NCBI GenBank assembly: GCA_039105265.1
Contig: JAPFFF010000008.1
Location: 2,666,001 to 2,730,000 of the forward strand
Origin: Tritrichomonas musculus
Taxonomy: Eukaryota; Parabasalia; Tritrichomonadida; Tritrichomonadidae
Direction of reading: 5' to 3'
Length of the DNA stretch: 64,000 nt
The translations under genes were made by a program, and so were the position numbers. Under the pieces are notes generated by a model. It worked only from the letters and a program-made list of their open reading frames with translations, was not told the origin of the DNA and did not search any database. Each line of letters begins with the position of its first letter. Position 1 is the first letter of the stretch. Shown here one piece after another: positions 1-7,799 of this stretch.

Positions 1-1598
1 TTAGTTTTGAATGGAGTGAGATCTTTTTCCCATGTTCTGAGAAGTTTAGGTAAGCATTCTGGCATATTGGTAATAACATACTCAACTTCTTCTGGATTAA
101 TAAAAAGTTTAATGAAGTCAACAAGAGAATTTATGGTTTTTGCTTTTTCAAGAGGGATATCTTTGATATTGGCCCAAGCACTACGAATGGGTTCTGTTCC
201 AACTTTTCGTATAATCATGACAAGCGTTTCTGGTTTTATAGATTGTTTGGTTTTAAGCCAATTTTCAACTTTAGATATATCGCAGTATGATAGAAATTCT
301 GCAGCGCGCATTTCGTCGGCTTTCGAAAGAATTTCCATAACATTTGGATCGTCCTCAATTTTTTTAAAGTATTGAAGTGAGCATTGATTGAAAAAGTTAT
401 TAGAAAAGTTTGTATCTGGACTTGTGTTAGTAATAACAGATTTTTGAAGTAAATCTAGTAAAAATTCATTTGGGAGCAATTCTCCGCCAGCTATAAAAAT
501 GCAATTAAATAATTCATTTGCTGTATTTATATCTGTAGATTGAGAAGCTTTTGTAAGGCATTTTTCGATGAATTCTTTGTCCTTGATTCGTTCTAAGATT
601 TTTTCGAGGCCAGCCTTTTGAGGTTGATAATATAAATAAAGCGAGTCGATAATTGGTTGTTGAATATCGTTTGGTTTGATTTTTTGTTTTTCTAATAGAG
701 CAACAATGAGTCTCAATAATTTTTCCTGCGCGAGTGGTGAGGATTCAGCTCGAATATAAGAAGAAACTTCTTTTGATTCATGAAGTTCTAGAAATCCTGC
801 TTGAACAATAACAGATATGTAAACATAGGCAGCAGCACGCATTGCTGCTGATGTACGTTGAGGGAAATGGTTATTTTTGGTTTGAATCCAATTAAGGATT
901 GGGGGTGGATTAATCGATGAGAAAACATCATTCGAAAGCCTGCAAGTAATTAGCAAATTTGAAGATAAAGTGAGGCCCATTGAAGCTAAACGTCCCCAAT
1001 TTTCATTATACTGAGATTCATCAAGTTGATCCCATTTTGCACCTTCAAGTTCATTAAAAAGAATCCTTAACCTTGCTGATATTTCATCACGGAGTTTTGA
1101 GATCATCATATTCCTTTTTTCTTTTGTTGGAAAGTGTTCAAATAGTAAATCTTTCGCTTTTTCTTGAACAGCTTTTTCTGTATCAAAAAACAAAAGAAGT
1201 AATGTTGGAAAAACATCTTTTGCAACTTTAGATAATTGATCTTTATATTTTGTAACGACAGTATCCAAAATAATTGAAATCATTTCAATTGATAGAATAC
1301 GAGTTTCAGGTGTGTAATCAGACACAGATGTTTCAAAAACAGAGTAGCATGGTTCAGCAACTGTTAAGAAATCGTCTTTTAATTGAATTTGAGGGATTTT
1401 TAATTTCAATTGTTTGAAGGCATCAATTCTTGCAGATGTTTTTTTGCTAAGTTGTCTAAATAAGTCACGAATTGAGCTATCTTGTATTTTTTGTGCTGAC
1501 GTTATTGCAGGTAGACGTTTGTTTTGAGTAGCGCCAAACATTTCAAAATTTGCGTATTGAACATTTTTCGGTCTGAAAGGAGTTGTGTGCTTACTCAT
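1..1598 (-). CDS. Listerin (Ltn1)-like protein, N-terminal part, runs off left edge
   Basis: An uninterrupted minus-strand frame runs from the ATG at 1596-1598 to base 1 with no stop, so at least 530 residues are present and the C-terminus lies outside the window. The N-terminus (MFGATQNKRLPAI, then FRQLSKKTSARIDAFKQL at about residues 50-67) resembles the start of listerin, the giant RING E3 ligase that ubiquitinates nascent chains on stalled 60S ribosomes; in that family a short N-terminal stretch is followed by HEAT/ARM repeats. What is visible is all helical-repeat-like, with hydrophobic helix pairs such as VFPTLLLLFFDTEKAVQEKA. The RING domain that would prove the call would lie beyond base 1. 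The gene is head-to-head with the polymerase delta subunit gene, 203 bp apart. A different HEAT-repeat protein is possible. Confidence 0.5.
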   Translation of the reverse strand, partial: MSKHTTPFRPKNVQYANFEMFGATQNKRLPAITSAQKIQDSSIRDLFRQLSKKTSARIDAFKQLKLKIPQIQLKDDFLTVAEPCYSVFETSVSDYTPETRILSIEMISIILDTVVTKYKDQLSKVAKDVFPTLLLLFFDTEKAVQEKAKDLLFEHFPTKEKRNMMISKLRDEISARLRILFNELEGAKWDQLDESQYNENWGRLASMGLTLSSNLLITCRLSNDVFSSINPPPILNWIQTKNNHFPQRTSAAMRAAAYVYISVIVQAGFLELHESKEVSSYIRAESSPLAQEKLLRLIVALLEKQKIKPNDIQQPIIDSLYLYYQPQKAGLEKILERIKDKEFIEKCLTKASQSTDINTANELFNCIFIAGGELLPNEFLLDLLQKSVITNTSPDTNFSNNFFNQCSLQYFKKIEDDPNVMEILSKADEMRAAEFLSYCDISKVENWLKTKQSIKPETLVMIIRKVGTEPIRSAWANIKDIPLEKAKTINSLVDFIKLFINPEEVEYVITNMPECLPKLLRTWEKDLTPFKT

Positions 1599-1801
1599 GA
1601 AACTTAAAAAAAATTTGGAAGATTATAACTAGTCAATTTTTTTGACCAGTTTGTGTTTGATCAATCTAACAAAAAACTCATAATTGAGAAATTTTCGATC
1701 AAATTTTTGTTATGTCAAAATTTTAATATATTACAAAGTTTGATGATGTGGCCACAACAGTTATGCCCGTTTATTAATTACAAAAGATTTTCAATTGATC
1801 A
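1599..1801. promoter_or_regulatory. Shared head-to-head promoter region
   Basis: This 203-bp spacer separates two divergent ATGs, so it must hold both promoters. It is AT-rich and contains repeated TTGATC/GATCAA words (around 1658, 1698 and 1797). No clear trichomonad initiator (TCA followed by pyrimidine) stands out close to either start. The role is inferred from layout alone. Confidence 0.4.
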
Positions 1802-2962
1802 ATGTCACTTGAAATTGATTCTCAGCGATTTCTAATAGATGGAGTGCATTCATCAGCGCAATTTTTCGAATTATATAAGCACCGACTTGATCAAATAGCG
1901 CCATTCATTATTCCTCACCTCGATCCTCCTTTTTGTAAACATATTAACGAATTAATCCCTGGTAAAGAATGTTCAATCGTTGGTGTTCTTTATAAAGAGC
2001 TTGCAAAACGAAAAGATGTTTTAAAAGATTATATGGAAATTGGTACAGATTCACAAACAGAAGATCTATCAGTATCTGAAGACGATCAAATTTATATTGA
2101 AGATACTACAGGTCGACTTAAATTAATAGATATTGACCCACAGCAATTCCCAACAGGAGTGGTTGTTGGCTTGCATGGTCAATCTGAAACATCAAAATTT
2201 CATGTTGACTTTGTTTATACACCAGTTCTTCCTCCAGCCAATCCTCTTCCAGCTTTAAATTCTAATGACAAAATTTTATTTGTATCTGACCTAGCTTGTG
2301 ACAATAAAAAGCACTTTAATAATGCAAAAAAGCTTGCTTTAGATGCAGCAAATCATTCTTTATTAGTCCTTCTTGGGAACAACTTCGAAGCACCTGCTAA
2401 GCCTGATCAAGATGAAGTTCATTCATTCAGGGTTAAAATGTCACTCCAATCAAACATGCCAATTCAAGCTTTGAAGAGCTTTTTAAAATTTGCAAATAGT
2501 AGAACAATTATTATGCCAGGTGCTAATGACCCGACATCCATTCGCCTCCCTCAACTTCCTTACCATCGTTGTTTGATCAATCAAGAAAGTCTTGAACTTG
2601 TTACAAATCCAGCTTCATTTAATTACCAAGGTTTGAATTTTTTGTGTGGTTCAGGTGAATCTCCTGTGGATATAAGTAAAACCACTAGTCTTACTTTTCA
2701 TGAAGCTCAAGAATCAATCTTGAAATGGGCGCATTATGCACCAACTGCTCCAGATCATCTTCCAGCTGTACCGCTTGAAAAGAAGGACATTTTAGTTCTT
2801 GAAGAAATGCCAAATGTTTTTATTTGTGGATTAGCAGATCAATTCAGCAAAACAAAAATAGGTGAAACTTTTGTTGTTTCTGTCCCATCATTTAATAAAA
2901 CCCTCAGTGCAGTTTCTTTTGATATGGAAACTCTTGAGTTTACCCTCAAAAGTTATGAGTAA
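1802..2962 (+). CDS. DNA polymerase delta small (B) subunit, POLD2-like
   Basis: The 386-residue product matches the B subunit of replicative DNA polymerase delta over its whole length. Recognisable blocks in order: an N-terminal Y.RL..IAPF segment (about 25-40), the OB-fold beginning CSIVGVLYKELAKRKDVL (57-74), the EDTTGRLKL strand (100-108), the phosphoesterase-like core FVSDLACD (160-167), the signature PGANDPTSIRLPQLP (239-253), VTNPASF (267-273) and WAHYAPTAPD (309-318). The subunit holds the catalytic chain to PCNA and accessory subunits; its calcineurin-like fold is catalytically dead in other eukaryotes, and here too the metal ligands are not intact. It is somewhat shorter than the human protein (about 470), mainly from reduced loops. 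The ATG at 1802 is the first that includes the conserved N-terminal block. Confidence 0.9.
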   Translation: MSLEIDSQRFLIDGVHSSAQFFELYKHRLDQIAPFIIPHLDPPFCKHINELIPGKECSIVGVLYKELAKRKDVLKDYMEIGTDSQTEDLSVSEDDQIYIEDTTGRLKLIDIDPQQFPTGVVVGLHGQSETSKFHVDFVYTPVLPPANPLPALNSNDKILFVSDLACDNKKHFNNAKKLALDAANHSLLVLLGNNFEAPAKPDQDEVHSFRVKMSLQSNMPIQALKSFLKFANSRTIIMPGANDPTSIRLPQLPYHRCLINQESLELVTNPASFNYQGLNFLCGSGESPVDISKTTSLTFHEAQESILKWAHYAPTAPDHLPAVPLEKKDILVLEEMPNVFICGLADQFSKTKIGETFVVSVPSFNKTLSAVSFDMETLEFTLKSYE

Positions 2963-3446
2963 GAAATATTTTTATGATCATAAAAAAATAGAAGATATGT
3001 AAATATTCATAAATTTGTATTTATTTCTTAAAATTCACTCAAAATTTTATTTCCTTCTTACTTTTTAATCAAGCAATTAAATAAAAAACAACATGTTAGA
3101 TTTCATATGATGTTTTGTTATATATATGTTAAATAATAATGAAAGTTCTTGTTAAGTTAATTCTGTGATTATAATAAAATGTATGATTTATAATTGATTT
3201 TATGAAAAAAATTAAATTTTGTTTTGAAAATTATATTTAAATAAATAATATATTAGATATTATTTTTAAATATTAGAAATTATTCCTTTATTATTTTTTT
3301 TATGTTGTATATTTCGAGATAAAAACATATTTATGTTTCACTTTTTGAATTATTTTTACATTTATATTTACAAAATAATTATCCAAAAATATAATTGTTG
3401 GAAAAAAACAGATCTATCACAATAACATTTTTTATTGACCATTTAG

Positions 3447-3473
3447 TATTTCTCAGAAAAATTCTGAGAAATA
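3447..3473. repeat. 12-bp perfect inverted repeat, 3-nt loop
   Basis: TATTTCTCAGAA at 3447-3458 is followed by AAA and its exact reverse complement at 3462-3473. The stem contains C and G pairs, so it is not a simple AT-tract coincidence. It could be a hairpin or a dimeric protein site upstream of the Myb gene. Confidence 0.7.
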
Positions 3474-3491
3474 TTGAAGATTTTAACATTA

Positions 3492-3520
3492 GTGATGTTA
3501 CAATGTAACAGTTACATCAC
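3492..3520. promoter_or_regulatory. Nested palindromes with Myb-like TAACAG core
   Basis: Within 29 bp, GTGATGT is mirrored by ACATCAC, and between them GTTACAATGTAAC and TGTAACAGTTACA form overlapping inner palindromes, so the GTTAC word alternates strand three times. TAACAG/CTGTTA fits the general Myb recognition element (YAACNG). The block lies 263 bp upstream of the R2R3 Myb start, so autoregulation is a reasonable guess but only a guess. Confidence 0.45.
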
Positions 3521-3753
3521 CTAAAAAAAATTAAACCAACACAATAATTGTGATAGCTTTCAAAAAAATTCAGGGAATTGAGAGTTGAGAATGTCTATTA
3601 TGAACAATGGGTTATTTGTGATTTTCTTTTAAAATATTAAAATATAGAATAAAAATTATTTTCAGAATTTTTATTTATAGATTTTTATTCAATTCTCTCA
3701 AATTATTTATTTTTTGATTGTATTTAAATTAAATATAAATTGAATTAAACCTC

Positions 3754-3760
3754 TCATTCT
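3754..3760 (+). promoter_or_regulatory. Candidate initiator (Inr) of the Myb gene
   Basis: TCATTCT at 3754-3760 fits the trichomonad initiator consensus (TCA followed by a pyrimidine and T/A) and ends about 22 bp upstream of the ATG at 3783, a usual spacing for the short 5' leaders of these organisms. Confidence 0.4.
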
Positions 3761-3782
3761 TGTTTAAGGAAATTGTTCTTAT

Positions 3783-4460
3783 ATGATCTGCTCTATTATA
3801 GTGGAAAAAAAGAACAATATCCCACAAGAAAAAATATCTGATCGCTGTAGTGATGTCTTTAACTCAAATCCAATTTCCCCAAATGATTTATATCAATATG
3901 TTCAATCAGTTACTGCTAAATGGGCAAAAGCTAAGCCAAAGAATCAATGCCTTAAAAGTGTTAGTGGAGCAAAGAAGCATAAGTGGTCTTCTGAAGAAGA
4001 TCAAATGCTTCGTCAAGCAATCAATAGATTTGGTGTTGATAATTGGAAAAGTGTTGCCTTAATTGTGCCCGGAAGAACTGGGAAGCAATGTCGTGAACGA
4101 TGGTTAAGCCACATGTGCCCGACACTTGTCCATGCCGAATGGTCTCTTCAGGAGGATATTATATTAATTCAAAAGCAAAAAGATATCGGAAATAAATGGT
4201 CTGTAATTGCTAACTTTTTACCTGGTAGATCTACAACATCTGTTAAAAACCGATGGAATTATCTTTGCAGAAGAGATATTCCTGCACATTCTGAAGAATA
4301 CGAAAAAATTGTAAATACTTTATCTTATGTTCAACATGTGAATTTTCAAAAAGATAAAAATGTCGATAATATTTCACCTAGTTTTATTGAAGAAATTGCA
4401 AATCCCAGTCCTACCGAACTTATGGAGCAAGAACTCGAAAGTGATATCTTTTTTTTCTAA
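3783..4460 (+). CDS. R2R3 Myb DNA-binding protein
   Basis: This 225-residue protein has two Myb/SANT repeats. The first spans about residues 65-112 with W68, W88 and W107; the second about 117-165 with W120, W139 and W158. Both keep the classic tryptophan triads and recognition helices, TGKQCRERW and TTSVKNRW. Small two-repeat Myb proteins of this design are a large family in trichomonads, where several bind TAACG-type promoter elements and control iron-responsive genes. The first 60 residues are polar and unconserved, and the last 60 are acidic (LMEQELESD) and could be an activating tail. A candidate initiator sits just upstream, which supports this start. The target set cannot be read from sequence. 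Confidence 0.92.
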   Translation: MICSIIVEKKNNIPQEKISDRCSDVFNSNPISPNDLYQYVQSVTAKWAKAKPKNQCLKSVSGAKKHKWSSEEDQMLRQAINRFGVDNWKSVALIVPGRTGKQCRERWLSHMCPTLVHAEWSLQEDIILIQKQKDIGNKWSVIANFLPGRSTTSVKNRWNYLCRRDIPAHSEEYEKIVNTLSYVQHVNFQKDKNVDNISPSFIEEIANPSPTELMEQELESDIFFF

Positions 4461-4725
4461 CTTATCAATTATTTAAATTTTTTTGAAAAAAAGTTTCAAT
4501 CTTATTTTATAATTTACCAATATTTTTTTTTTAATTTATAATAAGAATTATAATTTACAGAAAAGTCAATGTTTTTATCCTAAGTATTAGTATGTTGTTT
4601 CATTTTTGGAACATATTGAATAAAAAATAAAAATCATTAAAACATCATAAAAAAAATAAATGTTCGTATATAGAGACTTTACAAAATTCTTTTTTGTTGA
4701 CTATAAAAAGCATTGCCTTCTCTTT

Positions 4726-6441
4726 TTAATGCTTTACAGAGCTAACCTTTTGTTTTGATGAATTTGACATTTGAGAAATACTTCTTTCCTTTTGTCTGGA
4801 ATTTGTGTACATTTGAGAAGGAGTTCTTTCTTTTTGTTTTGAAGATTTTGACAATTGAGAAATACTTCTATCATTTTGTTTCGAAACTGTTGATTGTCTA
4901 GACGTAGTCCTCTCCTTCTGTTTTGATAAGTTAGATTGGCGAGAAAAGTTTCTTTCATCTGGCATTCGGAGCAATCCTTCTTCTTCATCTTCTTCAAGTT
5001 GATGGAAAAGCTCAATTAATTCACGCTTTTCTTGTTCTTCAGGGGTTTCTGTAGGAACATCTTGTGCTACAGGTGGAGGTATTTTGCGTTTTGATTTTGA
5101 TTTTTCTTCTTTGATGCTTGGTTCTGGTGATTTAGTGCTTTTGACACTCTTCTCACTTTTCATGCTTTTCTCACTTCTCATGCTTTTTTTGCTCATTGCA
5201 GATGGACTTCTCGACATGAAGGTTTCTTTTGCTAATTGAAGAAGACCTTCTTCTTGCTCTTCTTCAAGTTGATGGAAAAATTCCTTTAATTCACGCTTTT
5301 CTTGTTCTTCAGGTGATAATTTTGGCTCATCAGATACAACGTTTTGTGTTTGAATAGGTTTTTTCTCTTTGGGCTTTTCAATTGGCTTTTCAACTGCTTT
5401 AGGAGATTTTACAACTTTCTCTTTTTGTTTACTAGTTTTTGATGGAGACCTTGAAGGTGGTTTAGGTTCTGATGAAGATGCATGTAACTGGCCTTCAACT
5501 TGTTCTTCTTCCATTTGCTTAAATAATTCACGAACTTCTTCTTTTTCATTGTATGCTTGAACTTCCTGAGGTGTTTGAGGTACAACGGGAACTTTTGATT
5601 GTGTTGATTTTTTCTGTTCTCTTTTAGGTGATTTGATTTTTTCTCTACGCAGAGAATCTGCTTTACTGTTGCTAAGTTGAGATGCAGGTCTATCTGATTG
5701 TGATGGCTTCAAAACACCTTCTTCTTGCATTTCTTCAAGCTGTTTAAAAAGCTCTTTTATTTCCTGTTTCTCATTGTTTTCTTGTTGATTTTTTTGTTCA
5801 GTAGGATTTTCTTCTTTTTTAACTTGTGTAACTTTTTTAAATTTAGGTGTTGTTTCAATCACTTCTGGTATTTTCTTTGGTTTTTCTTTTCCAATGTTTT
5901 TGGCTTCTTTTCTACTCATTGCTGATGTTGATCTACTGTTTTGCCCACTAGAGGATAAATGTAAAACACCCGTTTCTTGTTCTTCATTAATCTCAATTAA
6001 AAGCTCTGCAAGCATGCGTTTCTCTTGCTCTTCAGGTGATTCAACTGTTTTTTCTTCTTTTTTCTTTTTAATTTCTTTGACCTCTAGTTTCTCCACTATT
6101 TCTTTTGGTTTAACTTTCTTAATTTTTTTTGGTGGAGTCTGAACGACCGTTTCTTTAGGTTTCTCTTTTTCAGAATCTCCAGGTGGTTTTAAAACGCCTT
6201 CTAGTGGCTCTTCTTCAATAAGCTCTCTGAAAAATTCTTGAACTTCTTTTTTTTCTTGTTCTTCTTTGATTTCAGCTTTCTCCTTTTGTTCTTCTGCTTC
6301 TTTGATTTCTTCCTCTTTTAATACTTCTTCATTTTTTTGTATTTCTTCATCTTGTTTTCTTATTCCGTTTTGTATATCTTCTTCTTTGCTCGAAATAGTT
6401 TCCTCGTTTTTTGGTTCAATTTCGTTTTGATGATCAGACAT
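4726..6441 (-). CDS. Acidic, lysine-rich protein of six ~80-residue modules; function unknown
   Basis: The 571-residue product is almost entirely charged. A helical module recurs six times, with cores near residues 60-85, 136-160, 220-245, 298-322, 378-402 and 460-485. Each has the pattern EEQEKRELKEFFHQLEEE followed by EEGLL or EGVL, then a Ser/Arg patch (SRSPSAMSKK) and a Lys/Pro-rich linker. The last 80 residues switch to a short 12-13-residue repeat of the form SKQKERTxSQxS. There is no signal peptide or membrane segment. The modules look like short amphipathic helices spaced by disordered linkers, as in scaffolding or cytoskeletal linker proteins. I do not recognise the family. The ATG at 6439-6441 follows an A/T leader that contains three TAACGT boxes farther out. 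Codon use is like that of neighbouring host genes. Confidence 0.8.
   Translation of the reverse strand: MSDHQNEIEPKNEETISSKEEDIQNGIRKQDEEIQKNEEVLKEEEIKEAEEQKEKAEIKEEQEKKEVQEFFRELIEEEPLEGVLKPPGDSEKEKPKETVVQTPPKKIKKVKPKEIVEKLEVKEIKKKKEEKTVESPEEQEKRMLAELLIEINEEQETGVLHLSSSGQNSRSTSAMSRKEAKNIGKEKPKKIPEVIETTPKFKKVTQVKKEENPTEQKNQQENNEKQEIKELFKQLEEMQEEGVLKPSQSDRPASQLSNSKADSLRREKIKSPKREQKKSTQSKVPVVPQTPQEVQAYNEKEEVRELFKQMEEEQVEGQLHASSSEPKPPSRSPSKTSKQKEKVVKSPKAVEKPIEKPKEKKPIQTQNVVSDEPKLSPEEQEKRELKEFFHQLEEEQEEGLLQLAKETFMSRSPSAMSKKSMRSEKSMKSEKSVKSTKSPEPSIKEEKSKSKRKIPPPVAQDVPTETPEEQEKRELIELFHQLEEDEEEGLLRMPDERNFSRQSNLSKQKERTTSRQSTVSKQNDRSISQLSKSSKQKERTPSQMYTNSRQKERSISQMSNSSKQKVSSVKH
4740..4970 (-). repeat. 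Short tandem coding repeat (12-13 codons) at the C-terminus
   Basis: The 3' end of the acidic-module gene encodes at least five degenerate copies of S-K/R-Q-K-E-R-x-x-S-Q/R-x-S. At DNA level the copies share CTTTTTGTTTTG-type blocks. This is typical of slippage-driven coding repeats. Confidence 0.7.
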
Positions 6442-6534
6442 TTTTATTATTTCTCTTTTAACTTGTATTGGTAATTATTTAGAATTTTCAAAATTCTTTA
6501 TAATTAGATGAAAGAGAATTTGGTGATGTGTAAT

Positions 6535-6623
6535 TAACGTGCATCTTTCAGAAAAATCCATAAAATTGATAATTTAACGTACACTTCTTAGAATTTAATA
6601 TTTTTGTGAATTGAAACTAACGT
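6535..6623. promoter_or_regulatory. Three TAACGT boxes spaced 40 and 43 bp
   Basis: AACGT occurs at 6536-6540, 6576-6580 and 6619-6623, each preceded by T or by CTA and followed by GC, AC or GT. They lie 95-182 bp upstream of the start of the acidic-module gene. TAACG is the core bound by Myb-type factors in trichomonads. Regular spacing suggests cooperative sites; function is inferred. Confidence 0.4.
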
Positions 6624-7295
6624 GTGTTTTTCCTCAATGTTTATTTTATGCAATCCTGTTAATTTAAGTAATTCAATTTTTATTTGTGATTTGTTATTAA
6701 CTGCATCTAAAAAAATATGTAGTAGTCAATAAGTTAAGCATGAAATGCAAAATAAATGATATGAAATGAAAAATTTTTTATTTTAACTTTCAATTTCATT
6801 GAAAAATTGTACATTGAAAAATAAAAAAATCGAAATAACGTATACATTTTTTTGAAATGTTTTTTATATGAAAAATAATAACTTTTCAAGAACAGAAGAA
6901 CAATGTTTTTGATGATGATAAACCAAAAAAAAAAAAAAAAAAAATTATTAAATCTGAATATTGAAAAAGTAAAATGATGTTATATTGTTGTTATTTGATA
7001 TTAAAACATCATATTCCATATTTTTATGTATTAAATTATATGTTTTATATTAATAATAAATAATTATTATTACTAAATCAAATTTCATGTCAGAAAACAT
7101 AATATAAGGAAGAAACATAAATAATTGTAGAATAATTATAAATATCTTGAGAATAATCAAATATTTGTTTTTTTCTAATGGTATATTAAACTATTCGCCT
7201 GAAATAAGATCTTTATAGATAATTAAAATTAAAAAGTTAAAAAAAAAAAAAAAAAAATGATTTATGTAGATATTACTAATACTATTTTAAGTTTG

Positions 7296-7373
7296 TTATT
7301 TTGATAATTGATGTCAAAATTAGCATTTTTTAGGTTTGATAATCAATTATCAGTTTGTAAACTTGATATTATT
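7296..7373 (+). repeat. Dispersed 78-bp repeat, copy A
   Basis: The segment opens with TTATTTTGATAATTGAT and contains ATTATCAGTTT near its end. A similar sequence, roughly 70% identical by eye with one or two gaps, lies in the opposite orientation at 25046-25123. It may be a terminal part of a small non-autonomous transposon. Confidence 0.5.
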
Positions 7374-7799
7374 TAAAAAGAAATTTATAGGACAATCGTT
7401 TTTTAAAGGTATTTACACTCTCAAATTATCGATAGATTTTTATTATATTAATTAATTATATTTATCATGGAATTTAATAATATATTTCATTAAAATAACT
7501 CATATATAATTTGGTAATTATGAAGATATTATTAAGATTAGAAATTGTGTGGTTTATATTTATAAAATATTCAAATTTTAGTTTTAATATATTTCGAAAA
7601 TATCTTCAAAAAAAATCTACAAATTCTAAAAATTTTCTTTTAATAAAATTCAATTATATATTAATATACTAAATAAAATATTTAATAATTTTTTCTATTT
7701 CAATATTTTTATCAAAAGGCAATGACATTAACAAAAATTGTAATTTGAGCAGTAAAAAAGTAATTTAAATACATATAAATTAAATTAAATAGATTATTT

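Larger units (their letters stand above)
2963..3782. other. 820-bp non-coding spacer with two palindromic blocks
   Basis: No coding frame of note. The spacer is very AT-rich except around 3447-3520, where a perfect hairpin and a nested Myb-like palindrome sit close together about 260-340 bp upstream of the Myb gene. Both are listed separately. Confidence 0.6.
6442..7799. other. 1.36-kb non-coding spacer
   Basis: No convincing coding frame. It holds three TAACGT boxes close to the 6441 gene start (a fourth lies at 6837-6841), two long A-tracts (about 6925-6943 and 7240-7256), and one copy of a dispersed repeat at 7296-7373 that also occurs at 25046-25123. The rest is featureless AT-rich DNA. 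Confidence 0.6.
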
